DNA from: Carposina sasakii
Taxonomy: Eukaryota; Arthropoda; Insecta; Lepidoptera; Carposinidae
Direction of reading: 5' to 3'
NCBI GenBank assembly: GCA_014607495.2
Contig: CP053160.1
Location: 6,634,001 to 6,698,000 of the forward strand
Length of the DNA stretch: 64,000 nt
Part shown: positions 31,418-43,306 of the stretch, one piece after another
Layout: every line of letters starts with the position of its first letter
Position numbering within the stretch: position 1 is the first letter of the stretch
The notes under the pieces: model-generated
What the model saw: the letters and a program-made list of their open reading frames with translations, nothing else
What the model was told of the DNA's origin: nothing
The model's database searches: none
Position numbers and translations under genes: made by a program

Positions 31418-33110
31418 AAAGGACGAAGAAAGAGGATTTGAGAAAGGAAAAGTACGTGCACTGACTGCAGGGTTCCTCCAGGATCGCTCTTCTCACTCGA
31501 CAGGCACGAATAGTTCAAAGCTCATACACAACACGAAATAGTATTAAAAGGTTCAATATGCAATGTCTCAACGTCACACTTGGTGCGGATTTAGCTGCTA
31601 GCGGCGGCGTGCTTTTTTCGCAACGGTTAGCAAGAGAAGCAGCTTGTAGTGAGTAGCAGACGTGCGGAATAAGACTAGGAGTTTGGTTGGGTAAGGCGTT
31701 GCAAGTGGCAGAACTACCTGAAACCTAAATTATTAATATTGCTCGTAGAACGAAACTCAACAGAGAGTAATAATGTGAATAATTAATGTATACTACAATT
31801 ATGACGTAAAAATAGACAAACAAATCCCCTAATACATATTTATAACATTAGTAAGTGTATCAAATAGAAATCTGCCTTTAGCCAGAGCCGCATTGCCACC
31901 GCAGTTCACCCTTATCACAGCTTATGCCATCCCACGTTAAGGGCAGCCCAGGGCTGTGCTCAGGTGGCTGGTATTGAACAACATTGAATAATTATTACAA
32001 GCCTTTCGGGAATGCTTTGTGCGGATGACGTTCGTTTTAATTACGGCCCTGTCATCTAATTTTTGGGTACAGTTCTTAGGGAAGATTCAATTTTGTAAAA
32101 AGTAATAAAACGTATAAAAGATTCAATATTAAATCCGTAGATTTACAAACTACATATAATTTAATGTCTAGATGTATTCAGAAAGGGACTACAAGTACGT
32201 ACACTATAATATTACAGGTTTTATAATACTTCATCAGGGTAGTGAATATGAGTATAGTATGAACTTAGATTATCGTATGAACTTACGGCCTGTGTGAGCT
32301 GAATATTAGTCTAAGACTATTTTAATGCAGAATGTACCTTCAATACACAATTTAGCTCTTCCTCGAAATGTAAATAGCATAGCCGTACCGTCTGTGGTCA
32401 TAAAATTTGTTTGCCAGCGCCCGATATAACTTTTATGAAAACTTATGAAGTCGGAGTTTGTGCTTTTGACGCTTTTCCTATAAATACATATAACATCATA
32501 GAGCAAGCACGTGAAGGAGCTTTCACAACGTTTTTTCATATGAAATATTTAACATAAAACAGTTGCCCCGTAACGTGGGTTACGTAAGTACAGTTGTTAC
32601 AGCAATTCCTTAAAAATGGTAAATTGTAGGAAAAAAGTGTGAGCATAATTTTTTGGGCTATTTATTATGCTCTGAGCTTTATTGTCATAAAACTTACTGT
32701 TTCACAAAAAAAAAACAGTTTTAAGAACTCGCATAATATTTTTTTGCACAAGCCAGATTAATGGGCACATTCTGCAGTTTTACTTTAATGGTATTCCTAA
32801 GGTTAATACATTTCTTTTTGTTATAACAAGGTTTTTACAAACAGCTAGTTGTGAATTTATGCAAGGATGTATGTTTATTTTTTATACGTACCTACTAAAG
32901 GCAGTTGTAAAGCAAATTTTAGCCAGTAATTGGTTCATACCGTTACGTAGATATTTACAATCACATCTCTTCCTTTACTTTGTTCATGTACAAGACTAAC
33001 ATAGCCCGCGAGTTTTCAAACTTGCATTTGTGTAAACTTATCAATTGTAAAAAACTTGTACGTTTGGTCTGGCCTGGTTTGGTATGTCGTTATATGAGAA
33101 ACTAGCTATT
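31418..33110. other. Intergenic, no supported gene
   Basis: A slightly GC-richer patch at 31570-31690 (GCTGCTAGCGGCGGCGTGC) and a 77-codon minus-strand frame at 32306-32539 were examined. Neither shows splice signals, homology or codon bias that I can defend. Confidence 0.35.
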
Positions 33111-33270
33111 GCCCGCGACTTCGTCCGCGAGGACTGTGTGAAATGTAGCCTATATTCTTCTCCGTACTACTAACTATAATGTATGCTAAATATCAAGAAG
33201 TTTGGTCAAGTAAATAAAACGTGAAAGGTAACAAACAAACTTACTTTCGAATTTGTAATATTAGTTAAGA
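33111..33270 (+). repeat. Dispersed repeat, family D
   Basis: GCCCGCGACTTCGTCCGCGA at its start and CTTTCGAATTTGTAATATTAG at its end. The middle is shortened. Confidence 0.65.
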
Positions 33271-33292
33271 GGGCTAATAAAGGTAAATTGTT

Positions 33293-33544
33293 AGTTCGGT
33301 AGTTAGAACTAACATGGAAAACTAATCCTGGCGATGCCACGGGTGTTGACGAAACATATGTCGATTAAAAATTTTCATTGGTTTTCGGATTAGCAGCTAT
33401 GTATTTAATATTATGGTTGCATGCTAGGTGCTTGGATCTGGCTTCTCGATGCAACAGTAGTGTGTTGTGTTCGTGACCATGAATCGACAGATCCGAGGGT
33501 CAGCAGAGGGTGTAAGGCCCGGTGGTGGGCGACCCCTCAATGGA
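33293..33544 (+). mobile_element. 252-bp Penelope-like ribozyme repeat
   Basis: It is flanked by the perfect 10-bp duplication GTAAATTGTT (33283-33292 and 33545-33554). It is a single unit in plus orientation, from TTCGGTAGTTAGAAC to GGGCGACCCCTCAATGGA, the same end as in the other copies. The ribozyme core is mutated. The 62-codon frames on either strand are not genes. Confidence 0.8.
33323..33367 (+). ncRNA. Hammerhead ribozyme with inactivating changes (HHR4)
   Basis: The box reads CTGGCGA instead of CTGANGA (invariant A6 replaced by G), and stem II closes GCCA against TGAC, giving one mismatch. Stem I (TAATC/GATTA), GAAAC and GTC persist. Predicted inactive. Confidence 0.7.
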
Positions 33545-33554
33545 GTAAATTGTT

Positions 33555-34557
33555 GATTATTCATATTTCTATTTCCAAGATTTCTACCGTTACAATAATG
33601 ATGTCCCATTAATTATAGTGGAACTAATTAAAATATTATGGATCAGTAAGAAAAATACAACTAAACTAGCGCCTATGAAAGGAACTTCATCAAAGAAATG
33701 AACTTATATTCTATCTATTTTGGGAAATATAGAAAGAATCGTAAAATCTTTTGACTGCCTACCGTAAAAAAATGGCAAAAGAAGTCCCTATATGAGAATT
33801 CCACATTTTATTTGGGTTAACAGAGCTATCGTAAAAATGTGAGACGTACCAACTATAAATTCGTTTCATTAAAAGTCTACTCACAGTGGCGCTAGTGTCT
33901 TTGCAACTGTAATACTGTTTCAATTGATTCATTTAGTTTTAGAAAAATCCGCGAGAGATGGCTATTGATACCGTCCTATAATAAAGCGTACGTGAAACGT
34001 AGTCGACACTGTTACGTACAATTTCGAAAGCTTTGATAAACGAATCAATTTATAGGAAGCAATGGTGAGATGAAGTGAGTGATAGAATATATTGTAACTT
34101 CAATACCATAAATAAATAACGTCTTTAGGGCAGCATAATGCACAAGAAACAAAGTTATATAATGTATTAGTCATTTTATTTTGTACTTTTTAGTTAAAGA
34201 ATTTCTTTATGAGTTTAAGACAAAAAACAAAAAGTTTAATTTTACACTAGTTCAAACAAATCATTTCATATTTTTATCTGACACCCTGCTTAACGTTTAT
34301 GTTACCTAAAAGTTGTTTTTTTTTTACCTGAATGTAAAGTATAAAGTAGTATAATACTTGCTTACGGACGATCCCTACGAAAAGAGTTTCCTAGTCAATT
34401 CGATAACACCTTAACATCGTTAAATGCAAAACAAAATGGATTCCAACGCAGCACAGGTCACGTCCTAAAATTTTGCTGTAAACAAATTCAACTTGCCTGT
34501 AAATAATTTTCATGAGCGAATAATAGTTTACATCAAAGAATAAGTGAGGTTCTCCTA
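33555..34557. other. Intergenic, nothing recognised
   Basis: No coding or repeat feature could be assigned. Confidence 0.4.
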
Positions 34558-34826
34558 TGATGCTCTGGGAGTGAAAAAAAAACGTATAATACTACAGCTG
34601 CTTCTCTTCCCGGGCATACTGTACAAGTTAGGGGAGGGAGAGGGACAATAGAGTCTTGGTGTTTTGTAGGCGATGGGCTGACCACCTGTCACTACTAACC
34701 GAACTTGTACATCTCAACTATACCCTCAAAATTGGTCAGAAATGGCACCATGTGGTTTTATCGGGCCTTGGTGCTCTGCCTACCCCGTTAGGGATAAATG
34801 CGTGATTATATGTATGTATGCATGTA
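34558..34826 (+). repeat. Dispersed repeat, family M
   Basis: It contains CTCTGGGAGTGAAAAAAAAA, GATGGGCTGACCACCTGTCA, ACTTGTACATCTCAACTATA, CTGCCTACCCCGTTAGGGAT and a terminal TATGTATGTATGCATG. The complement occurs at 40786-41050 and a truncated copy at 59450-59570. Confidence 0.75.
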
Positions 34827-34885
34827 ATAAGTGACGTTTAACTACAACGTAATTTACTTTGATTTTAGTTAGGTGCATTTACTTC

Positions 34886-35053
34886 CGCCTCCCGTGTTGA
34901 CAACATAGTCCAAAATACAAACTGCGGTCACCAACCCGCCTGCCCAGCGTGGTGACCATGGGCAAATACCCCCATGGCAGTCTTGTGGCGTGCCCTGGGG
35001 GAGGCCTACGTCCAGCAGTGGACTGCAATAGGCTGATGATGATGATGATAATG
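34886..35053 (+). mobile_element. LINE 3' end, family F
   Basis: CGCCTCCCGTGTTGACAAC, CTGCGGTCACCAACCCGCC, CAAATACCCCCATGGCAG and GGCCTACGTCCAGCAGTGGA precede a (GAT)n tail. Multiple copies share this exact 3' terminus with different 5' breakpoints, as expected for a 5'-truncating non-LTR retrotransposon or its SINE. Confidence 0.75.
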
Positions 35054-35696
35054 ACATTTACTTACCTAAGTTTCACTTAGATTAAACTTTTGCTGTCATA
35101 AGCATTCTCGCAAAAACTGCGTAAATCTTTGCCACTCCAGCTTATCCAAAGAATTATACCTATTTACTCCTAAGCATACAAAACGACACGTTATCCTTCC
35201 GGATTTATTATCTAAAACGCTCACAAAAATTCCCCGACTCAAAAAATGCCAACTTTAAGAAGTGTTAAGCATAGGCACTTTTGAATGTTTGTAATTTCGG
35301 GAAGTGAATTTTATCAGGCTGCCAACGGCTGGAAATAAATTCAGAATCAGTGGAAACAATGGAATTTACGTCTCAGGGGAAAGGTGGTATTAATTTATTT
35401 ATTCTAGTAAAACTAAGTAACTCAAGGTACACGTAGAGCGGCTGGAATTAAAATGTCAGACTAAAAAGCTTTCGTAAAACCTTACTTTTTAGATGGAAAA
35501 AATTTTGTCGGTAAAATTTTAAAGTGCTTTTTCCATGATATTTTTGCGTGAACTCGCGACCATAACTCACGATTGAAACAACGGACAGGAGACAACGTCC
35601 GTCGGGTTAGCTAGTGGACGCAATAAATAACTTTGGCCATTAGGTTTAAATGGTTACAATTTCGATACTGAATGATGTTCTAAACATTTTTTTCAT

Positions 35697-35697
<1 letters not shown>
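35054..35697. other. Intergenic, nothing recognised
   Basis: No feature could be supported. Confidence 0.4.
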
Positions 35698-35751
<54 letters not shown>

Positions 35752-35870
35752 TTCACACACTTCACAACACATTGACTTAGTCCCACATTAAGATCCCTAA
35801 GGTCTTGTGTCGTGGGTACTAAGCAACGGTATATAAATACATAGATAAGTATATAAACATCCATGACATT
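35698..35870 (-). mobile_element. SINE (second family), 5'-truncated, with a T/A tail of about 50 nt
   Basis: On the minus strand the SINE body (GGATGTTTATATACTTATC, CGTTGCTTAGTACCCACG, GGGATCTTAATGTGGGAC) ends in an uninterrupted A tract of about 49 nt (T on plus, about 35700-35748). The long clean tract suggests a young insertion. The lysine-rich frame across it is an artefact. Confidence 0.8.
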
Positions 35871-36113
35871 AGAAAGACCTAGTTTCCAAATCGTATTCAA
35901 CCATTTAAAAATAACTTTTACAAATGTTACAGAAACCAGAATACTACCAGCTCTTCAAAGTTAATCCAAACTTGTGTGGATCCCATGACACATGGTACAA
36001 AATCTCGCACCTAGTGTACACAGTATTCGAAGTATTTACAGTATTCGAAGTATTCACAGAAAATTTACTTAATTTTTATCACTCGTGCAAATATAAATAA
36101 TTTAATATTATAC

Positions 36114-36325
36114 TTCCTCCGCGTGGACTGCACAAAAAACAAAATGTCGAAATTATCCGCGATAAAAATATTTTCCCGGGATAAATATAGCCTATGTGTT
36201 AATCCAGGAGGTCAGCTAACTTTACACCAAATTTTATTAAAATAGGTCCAGCAGTTTTTACGTGAAGGAGTAACAAACATCCATCCATTCTCACAAACTT
36301 TCGCGTTTATAATATTAGTAGGATG
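36114..36325 (+). repeat. Dispersed repeat, family D, 5'-truncated
   Basis: CTCCGCGTGGACTGCAC, TCCCGGGATAAATATAGCC, GGTCCAGCAGTTTTTACGTG and TTTCGCGTTTATAATATTAG in order. Confidence 0.75.
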
Positions 36326-37011
36326 CTATACCTATAAATGCCTACAATCCTAGAAAATAACAATAAACTCATTAATTCCATAGGCTATAAACATACGAGT
36401 AACGTAAACTAGTTATCAATTTTTAGCGTTCCGCGTTGTCATGAAGAGCCATAGTGAAGAGCTAAATAGTAGGTACAATAGCAGATAATAGCAGACACAT
36501 TTAGATTAAGCCCTGTCAATAGGGGTTACCTATAATTATCTACAGCAGATTACCATCTATTTCAAACTATAATCGGATTTATAAGATTATCTATACCTAA
36601 TTTTGTACATAAATTAATTAATGAAGACATGTAATTGGTTTGACTTAATAATGTAATTTAATGGTTACGTAGACTAACTGTTTACGCGTATTACGTATAC
36701 GGATAACAGAATATTTGGAAATAAATATTTTGGACTATATTTTGGTTCGGAGTAAATATTTTCATGACTTAAAAAAATCTGGTAAGTAATGTACGACTGG
36801 TTTGCTGGAAGAAATTCCTCTAATGCTGACGCCAGACATAACTTCAAAGATTTCCACACTTCTTTGAATACTTTGCAAAGCATTGAAAACGCATTTGAAC
36901 ACATATTGACGCAACCTGCCAGACATGCTTCGCAAAGACTTTTCTCCACAGTACGCTGGTAGACAACAAATAAGATGGACGACGATTTTGTGGACGCAGT
37001 GTGTCTATCTT
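36326..37011. other. Intergenic with one unassigned frame
   Basis: A 136-codon minus-strand frame (36674-37084) has a cysteine-containing stretch but runs into a LINE tail, has no recognisable domain and uses codons like the surrounding AT-rich sequence. It is not called as a gene. Confidence 0.35.
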
Positions 37012-37150
37012 TAATAATAATAATAATAGTAAGCCCGTAGGGCAGCTTGTGGTGAGCTGTTGGGAGGTAGCGTTCCCACCCCAACTAACAACTGTTGGTT
37101 GTATAGAAGACCTGAGAACGTTTCGGGCTTACCAATCGGGGTTCTATAAT
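37012..37150 (-). mobile_element. Probable LINE 3' end with (TTA)n tail
   Basis: Read on the minus strand, CTCACCACAAGCTGCCCTAC and CGGGCTTACTATTATTATTA run into a TTA-repeat tail. The class is not determined. Confidence 0.5.
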
Positions 37151-38349
37151 TAGCCAAAGAAGGTAGTACGTCCATAGAAAGTGGCGCATTTATTTCTCCA
37201 ATTTGCTCTAAATCGCATGGGATTGAGATTTTACTGATAAACTATCCATGGGTTAAAGACAATATTTTAATGCCCCTCTCAAATAATTAAGAATTTACTA
37301 AAATAATTACAAATTTTAAGTCATAAAAATACTTTCAGTGTTCAGAACACTACTATAGCACTTGTCATGACAGATCCCAGTCACCATTATATAAAATTAG
37401 GGTTCCCTCCAAATGTTCCTTGAGTCATAAATAAAATTATCTTATTATAATTTTAATTTTTAATAAATATAATGTTATCCGTAAGACAGGTTTAGGTCCA
37501 GACTTCTAGAACATTACGGCCATACTAATTATTAATTAACATACATAGTTTTTATGTTGCTTATTTGCTCAGATGGATAATAACCGAACCATTTTTTATA
37601 ATTGATTGTTCAACTTGATTTTTACTTATTCAATATTGTTATGAAGTACATACAAAAATGCCTTTACAAATCTAATTTATAATTTAAAAGCAACATTGGC
37701 CTACCATTATAAACCGTAATTAGGTTTTAAAAGAGATATGGACTCCGTTACAGTTTAATGGAAGAACTATAATAGTTTGCAAGAAAACCATATGGTCCTA
37801 AAAGAGTGTCTTCGTGACAGGTTTATCACTAGAACTATAACAAGCCTTTGCAAACTTTTTTAGGGCAATTGAGTTATCTAAGGGTATTATAAAACTCAGC
37901 TATATTCCAATATAGCTCAATTGTAGAGTTTTTGCGCCCACTATATTACTACAGCCCTGTAATGACGATCTACAAATATATCACAATTTCGCCCTATAAT
38001 TGATGTTCAATTTCTACAATAACAAAGTCCCATTCAAGTTCGTGTGGAACCTTTATTGCGTAAATCAGAGACGTAAGGGATATTGTGAACACTGCTATAG
38101 AGTTCTATGGTTGCATAATGGTCACTTTAGATGTCATTACAACTCCTATCTATAACAGCTACATAAATTAGCCAAGTAAACCTTTACATCAATTATTTAT
38201 GTGTCGGTTTTGCTCTATAAGCTTAAAGAGCTTACGATAAGATGTTACAAAACACTTTTATACAACAATGGGTCACCGCCAAAACCTTTACACATCGTTT
38301 ACAGAGCTTTTTGGAGATTTAACCTTAGGTTATAGGACAAAATTGTTAG
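37151..38349. other. Intergenic, nothing recognised
   Basis: AT-rich with a small palindrome near 37898 (AGCTATATTCCAATATAGCT arms). No gene was found. Confidence 0.4.
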
Positions 38350-38971
38350 TTGGGACCTGAAGTGCTCCCGGGGGAAGACCCTGTTACTTATCTCCGGCGC
38401 CGGAGTGAGGTCTGACGAGGAACAGTTCCCACGCCTCTGCCTTGTCTTCGCCGGCCGGGCAGAGTGGAGTCGCGAGAGCTATGACGCTCGAGGATGGATG
38501 TGCCCGTCCGTAAGTGGCGAGTTGGCCTCGGTTTAAAGTCCAGAGGCACCCCTCCACCCTAGCTGCTACCAAATGTTGCCCCCTTTGTCGCTCCGTGCGT
38601 GCGGCCGTTCAGGGGGCCCATGAAATGAGTCGGCGAGTCACCGCCTGCCACCAAACAGTTATGAGACTTGGTTGTAAGGACAGGTGTCAGTTAGTCTCCT
38701 TCAATAGCCCGTTTTTCCAACCCCACCCAACATTCAGCCTCATAGCCCATGACCTTTGTTTCCATCGCATGACATAGACCTACACTCCAATAGTCTTGCA
38801 CATGGCGGGAATCATCGCCGGGTGTATCATATTGTGCGGTCGGCGATGGTATCCGCCACGTGTATCCCCATACCATATTAAAATTCTCTTAATAGGGCCT
38901 CTACATCTTGGCTACGGCCCGATGCATGCCTCTCAAAGGACCGGGACTCTGTAGTCCCGAGAATTTAAACA
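38350..38971 (+). mobile_element. GC-rich non-LTR-like repeat, probable LINE 3' part
   Basis: A compact GC-rich block (CCTGAAGTGCTCCCGGGGG, CTCCGGCGCCGGAGTGAGG, GTGCGGCCGTTCAGGGGGCC, GGGCCTCTACATCTTGGC, CCGGGACTCTGTAGTCCCG) contrasts sharply with AT-rich flanks. I associate such sequence with lepidopteran non-LTR retrotransposon 3' regions, but the clade is uncertain. Short frames on both strands are broken. The Penelope-like insertion follows directly. Confidence 0.5.
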
Positions 38972-39148
38972 GAGATACAAATCCTATGGGTGCGCCCACC
39001 ACCGGGCCCTACACCCTCCACTGACCCTCGGATCTGATAACTCATAATTGCGACAACAGGCACTTGCACTAACTACAATCGCCATGAGAAACCAGACCCC
39101 GAGCACCTAGCATGCAAGACGATACATTGCACCATCCGAAATTAAAAA

Positions 39149-39193
39149 TAATCTACATATGTTTCGCCAACAACCGTGGCATCCTCAGGATTA
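39149..39193 (-). ncRNA. Hammerhead ribozyme, variant but permitted core (HHR5)
   Basis: The minus strand gives TAATC, CTGAGGA (position 7, G for T, allowed by CUGANGA), stem II GCCA/TGGC with loop CGGTTGT, GAAAC, loop ATAT, GTA (allowed by GUH) and GATTA. Activity is plausible but the cleavage triplet GUA differs from the other copies. Confidence 0.72.
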
Positions 39194-39352
39194 TGTTAAA
39201 TTATAAACCACTTTTATTCTAAAACCCAACACATATTCACAGAATTAACACCCTCTACTATAATAAAGTTTAGTAAGGGTAGAATTCTGTGTAAAATGTG
39301 TTGGGTTTTAAGGTTCAATAATTAGTGGTTTACTATTTATTAATTTCTTTCC

Positions 39353-39399
39353 TGATGCCACGGTTGTTGGCTATGTAGATTATTTATCTTTTTGATTTC
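39353..39399 (+). ncRNA. Hammerhead ribozyme remnant (HHR6)
   Basis: CCTGATGCCACGGTTGTTGG is followed by CTATGTAGATTA. The GA of the first box and the GAAAC box are deleted. Inactive. Confidence 0.65.
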
Positions 39400-39520
39400 G
39401 GATGGTGCAATTATCGTCTTGCATGTGCTCGGTCTGGTTTCTCATGTGTATAATTTTTTATGAGTTATCAGTGTGTGGAGGGTGTAGGGCAATAAATGTT
39501 TGATTTAAGGAGATACAAAT

Positions 39521-40713
39521 AATGATAATACATAATAAAGCTATTTATTCCAATAAAATCTTAAAACTAGTACAAGTATGATTTGTTAAATTATATTTTA
39601 TTCTTATTCGCACACATAATAAATAAAAGAAAAAAAACAATATCTATCTTTATGTCTACTTATATTATTAATGTGCATGTAATAATTTTTTACGTGAAAT
39701 ATTTAAGGAAACCGTAATAACAAGAGACCTATGTATATTCTAAGTGTCACACATGGCAATCAAACAAGTGTTCAATCAAGTGAAGCTATGTCTGGCGCCG
39801 GCTTAAGAGATAAGCACGCCTTTGTACATATTCCTTGTTATAAACTTTATTTGTGAAACTTTACTGTGTACAAAAAAGAATATAAGGACCATTCTGATCA
39901 GAAGAGAGCCCTACACCTACCAAACACTGAATCAGCCATTTTGGCGATAGTTTCCAAAAGTGCAACTATCTATAAAGAATAATGTAAAAAAATTTGGAGC
40001 CAAAATTAAGAGAATATTTACAACGATATAATTTTCAGATAATATCTTTCATTTTTAAATCAATCCTGCAATAAAAAATTTAACAATTATTGTTTAAAAT
40101 TAGTGTAACCGTATTTAAAAGTTCTGAGCACACAATTTTGGTGTTGTTAAAGATCTTAGCAGTGGGCTTTCTTCTATTAAACCATCTTACCTAATCCCAA
40201 TGTCACCTGAAACAAAAACGTTTATTGTTCCCACCGATAACGTGGGACATCTGTTTTAATTTGCCCAGCCCGGGCTGAGAGGGGATGAAAATATTTTTCC
40301 TTTATTGCGGACTCGAAGCGACCAATTACATTCCCAATTAAGTTAATTTGAGGGTAAGGCTGCCGACCTGTTGGGGCTTATGTTCCTTAAGTACTTCGCA
40401 AATTGTGATGCTCGATCTGTGTTGCGTTTGTTATAAATTGCGAAGTTAATTTTAGAAACTATTTAAACTAAGCTTAGTTTTTCTGTTAAGTAGGAATAGC
40501 GAAATATGGGACTTGGTCATATAATTAAGTACCTCTACTTATTTTATGATGGTTTCGGATCCTGTTCGCTAAAACAAACAAACAAAAAAAACCAGGTATT
40601 TGGTGATGCCCAAAAAATACATTCCCGAAAACTGTATGAAAATCAGTTAAGCCATTTCTGATATTAGCGTGCACAAACAGCGGCTAGTTTCAGTTTTATT
40701 ATACCTATATATA
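39521..40713. other. Intergenic, nothing firm
   Basis: Near 40620-40710 there is a fragment resembling the end of family D (TTTCTGATATTAGCGTGCAC). The rest is unassigned. Confidence 0.4.
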
Positions 40714-40785
40714 CAGGGTGTAACAGAAGTGGCATGTTAAGCAAAATGATAAGAATATCCACAAAATATGAGACTCGAAATCATA

Positions 40786-41050
40786 CATACATACATATAA
40801 TCACGCCTTTATCCCTTTCGGGGTAGGCAGAGCACCAAGGGCCGATAGAACCACATGGTGCCACTTCTGATCAACTTTTAGGGTATAGTTGAGATGTACA
40901 AGTTCGTTTAGTAGTGACAGGTGGTCAGCCCATCGCTTACAAAACACCAAGACCCTCTTGTCCCTCTACTGACTTGTACAGTGTGCCCGGGAGAGAAGCA
41001 GCTGTATTATACGTTTCTTTTTTCACTCCCAGAACAGCATAGAAGAAAGA
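40786..41050 (-). repeat. Dispersed repeat, family M
   Basis: The complement of 34558-34826: CATACATACATATAATCACG, ATCCCTTTCGGGGTAGGCAG, TATAGTTGAGATGTACAAGT, TTTCACTCCCAGAACAGC. It is nested in the MITE. Confidence 0.75.
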
Positions 41051-41116
41051 AGGACAGGTAGGATTTTAATGGGCTATTTTTTCACATAGCTTTTCGCTTA
41101 ACATACCCCTTTTGTT

Positions 41117-41616
41117 GCCGATACCCCAGGCCCAAATATGGATGTGGCTGCGTACACCAACTGAAGAAACCCGCATCATGCAGAGTTGAAAAATAATGCA
41201 GGATGCAGACAGACTAAGATCACTGTTCTGGAAGCATCGAAATGGCTCACTCGTAACCTCATAAGTCTAAATAGGGACAGTATCCGCAAGGTCAGGATCA
41301 GAATCTTAACAGGGCCACTGTCCGCTAAAAAAACACCTGCACAACATATGTGTGACAAAGAGCCCCCTCTGAAGAGGATGCAAGGAGGCGGAAGAAACGC
41401 CACAGCACGTGATCATAGAATGCATAAGGGTGGCCGAACAACGGGCACTGATCCTCCGATCGCCAGCATCACTCTCGGAAGCATGCACCAAGCCTAGAAA
41501 GCTGACCTTCTAGGAAAATCTGGTTTGGTTGGAGTAGACAGGTAAGGTGAAATACGTACAATGGCCTCACTTATAGAGGCTAAGTGCGGCAAATGCCCGG
41601 TTAAACAAACTAACTA
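41117..41616 (+). pseudogene. 5'-truncated non-LTR retrotransposon with C-terminal (RNase H-side) relic
   Basis: A 500-bp insert flanked by the perfect 12-bp duplication ACCCCTTTTGTT (41105-41116 and 41617-41628). Plus-strand frames, interrupted by frameshifts, give ILTG followed by Cys/His-bearing text and EAEETPQHVIIEC near 41380-41430, like the C-terminal region after RNase H in Jockey/R1-type LINE proteins. It ends AAACAAACTAACT. No start, RT or endonuclease is present. The 103-codon frame is a mixture of frames. Confidence 0.65.
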
Positions 41617-41639
41617 ACCCCTTTTGTTACACCTATACT

Positions 41640-43306
41640 TATTACACAGAGATAGATATTCCCTTGATAAACATAACGAATATTTTTCTCGTTGGTATTA
41701 AAGACAAAAACAGGCTCCTTATTATGAAAAGTGAGGAAACTTCATCGTGTTAATTTTTTAATTAAATATAACAAATTAATAATAGAATTTCCATTGAAAT
41801 AAAAACGTTCTTACTTAATTAGATTAAAGTAGAGAAAACTAGTCTCTTAATCGCCTTATCCACAAAAGAAATAACCTATTTAGAAGCAAACAAGAAGCAA
41901 CTTACATATTTATTTTAGGTAAATAACTACTATTTAATAAAACAGAATCCATTATGGCTGCTTATGATTTTACCGAAATGTTTCCATTTCAAAAATTCTC
42001 AAAAGTCATGTACATATTTTTATTATAGCATTGAAAGCTAAATGTAAGAAGGCTATTTTTTATCCCACAATTAGAACATGTTGCAAAACTCTTTTTAAGT
42101 TATGAAAATATTTCCAAATGATCAGAGATGCCCAAACTTTACGACCTGCCATGAAATAAAAATCTAATCTGTCTCCAACTAATAAATTTATTAAATTTAT
42201 TTTGTTATAACACATAAGATTTCTTTGATCCTATAATGGACTTGATCTGACAATTCTCGAAGTTCTTGACCGACGCCCCTTGTATTTCGCCCATGAGATA
42301 ATTTTCGATAAAATTTGTATTTTTGCTATAACTTTACTACATTAAAGTGTTGTCTCAAAAGAGTGACAGCATAAAATGTATGTTGATTATATTTTGATTC
42401 GATAGATAAAATGTTGACATGTTGAATGTGTCTAGTGTCAAATGTCACCGGCCACCGCCGCCGCAGAGCGAATACCAGATAGCTTCATTCGTGGACGCCA
42501 TTGCTCACTTTAGGAATCGCTGTCAGACGGACTGTTCATTACCAACTTTCTCTAGAGTACCTTCATGAGAGCACAGCGTTGCCTAAACCTCACGTTGTTT
42601 GGACTCAGAGGTCGTTGAAAGTTAAAGTATTTGCTCTTAAATTTATATAAAATTATATTTATACGCAACTCAACTTTGGACCAAAGTTACTCATTTTTGT
42701 TTTTATATTTTAAGAGCTGGTTACCTAATGATGCAAAAAGCATTTTTTTAGTACTCAGCATTTCGTTGAGTCGAACGGTATTAACATACTGAAGTGACGT
42801 TTTAATCTTTAAGAGCCATGATATTTTCTTTAAATACCTAAATTATAAATAACAATATGTACTATCTAGCAGTACCTATCTCTACTTTTTGAACGATAAA
42901 AGTCATCCTGTTAGATAGAAAATTTCATAAATATCATTTTTACACACTGCCTTATATCTATTTATATCTTCTATTTTTTTTTGACACAAAATTTTAAGTT
43001 CAATTTAAAACACAACTTGCACTAACTTCATCATACATACACAACACTGCTCCTACATCTTTCCACAATTCCCTTTTATTTAGACATTCTCTTATCGTCC
43101 CCGATTCGTCCCTAAGGACGTGCATTGCTGACGTTCCAGAAACTTCCTAGGGGAGTAAAAATTGGCTTGTCTGCCCCATCTGCGACGGTGCATGTGCAAC
43201 GTCGTGCATTTTGACAAATTATCCTAAATAAGTGATGAAAATGTTAAGAGGGACGGTAGATAAAATGTGTAGTTCAAGCAGAAGTATCTCTATAAGTAGA
43301 TATCTA
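41640..43306. other. Intergenic, nothing recognised
   Basis: A GC patch at 42445-42540 (GCCACCGCCGCCGCAGAGCG) stands out and could be an unrecognised promoter or exon. No frame or splice structure supports a call. Confidence 0.35.

Larger units (their letters stand above)
38983..39509 (-). mobile_element. Penelope-like ribozyme element, inverted dimer
   Basis: Flanked by the perfect 11-bp duplication GAGATACAAAT (38972-38982 and 39510-39520). A minus-oriented unit from GCGCCCACCACCGGGCCC inward is followed by a spacer palindrome (AAACCCAACACAT near 39223, inverted as ATGTGTTGGGTTTTA near 39297) and a degraded plus-oriented unit ending AGGGTGTAGGGC. The right copy is much more decayed than the left. 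The minus unit keeps a plausible ribozyme. Confidence 0.78.
40714..41634. mobile_element. TA-flanked MITE hosting two later insertions
   Basis: The left end CAGGGTGTAACAGAAGTGG, then CATGTTAAGCAAAATG, is complementary to AGCTTTTCGCTTAACATACC plus CCCTTTTGTTACACCTATA on the right. Inside lie a family M copy (40786-41050) and a truncated LINE (41117-41616) that splits the right terminus. Without these inserts the MITE would be short. Confidence 0.7.

Noticed and set aside
35646..35900. Lysine-rich 84-codon frame
   Set aside because: It is the translation of the SINE poly-A tail.
36674..37084. 136-codon minus-strand frame
   Set aside because: It runs into a LINE tail, shows no recognisable domain, splice site or codon preference. 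Kept only as a note.
41186..41497. 103-codon frame as an intact gene
   Set aside because: Recognisable residues lie in several frames of a truncated LINE with a 12-bp target duplication. It is a pseudogene fragment.
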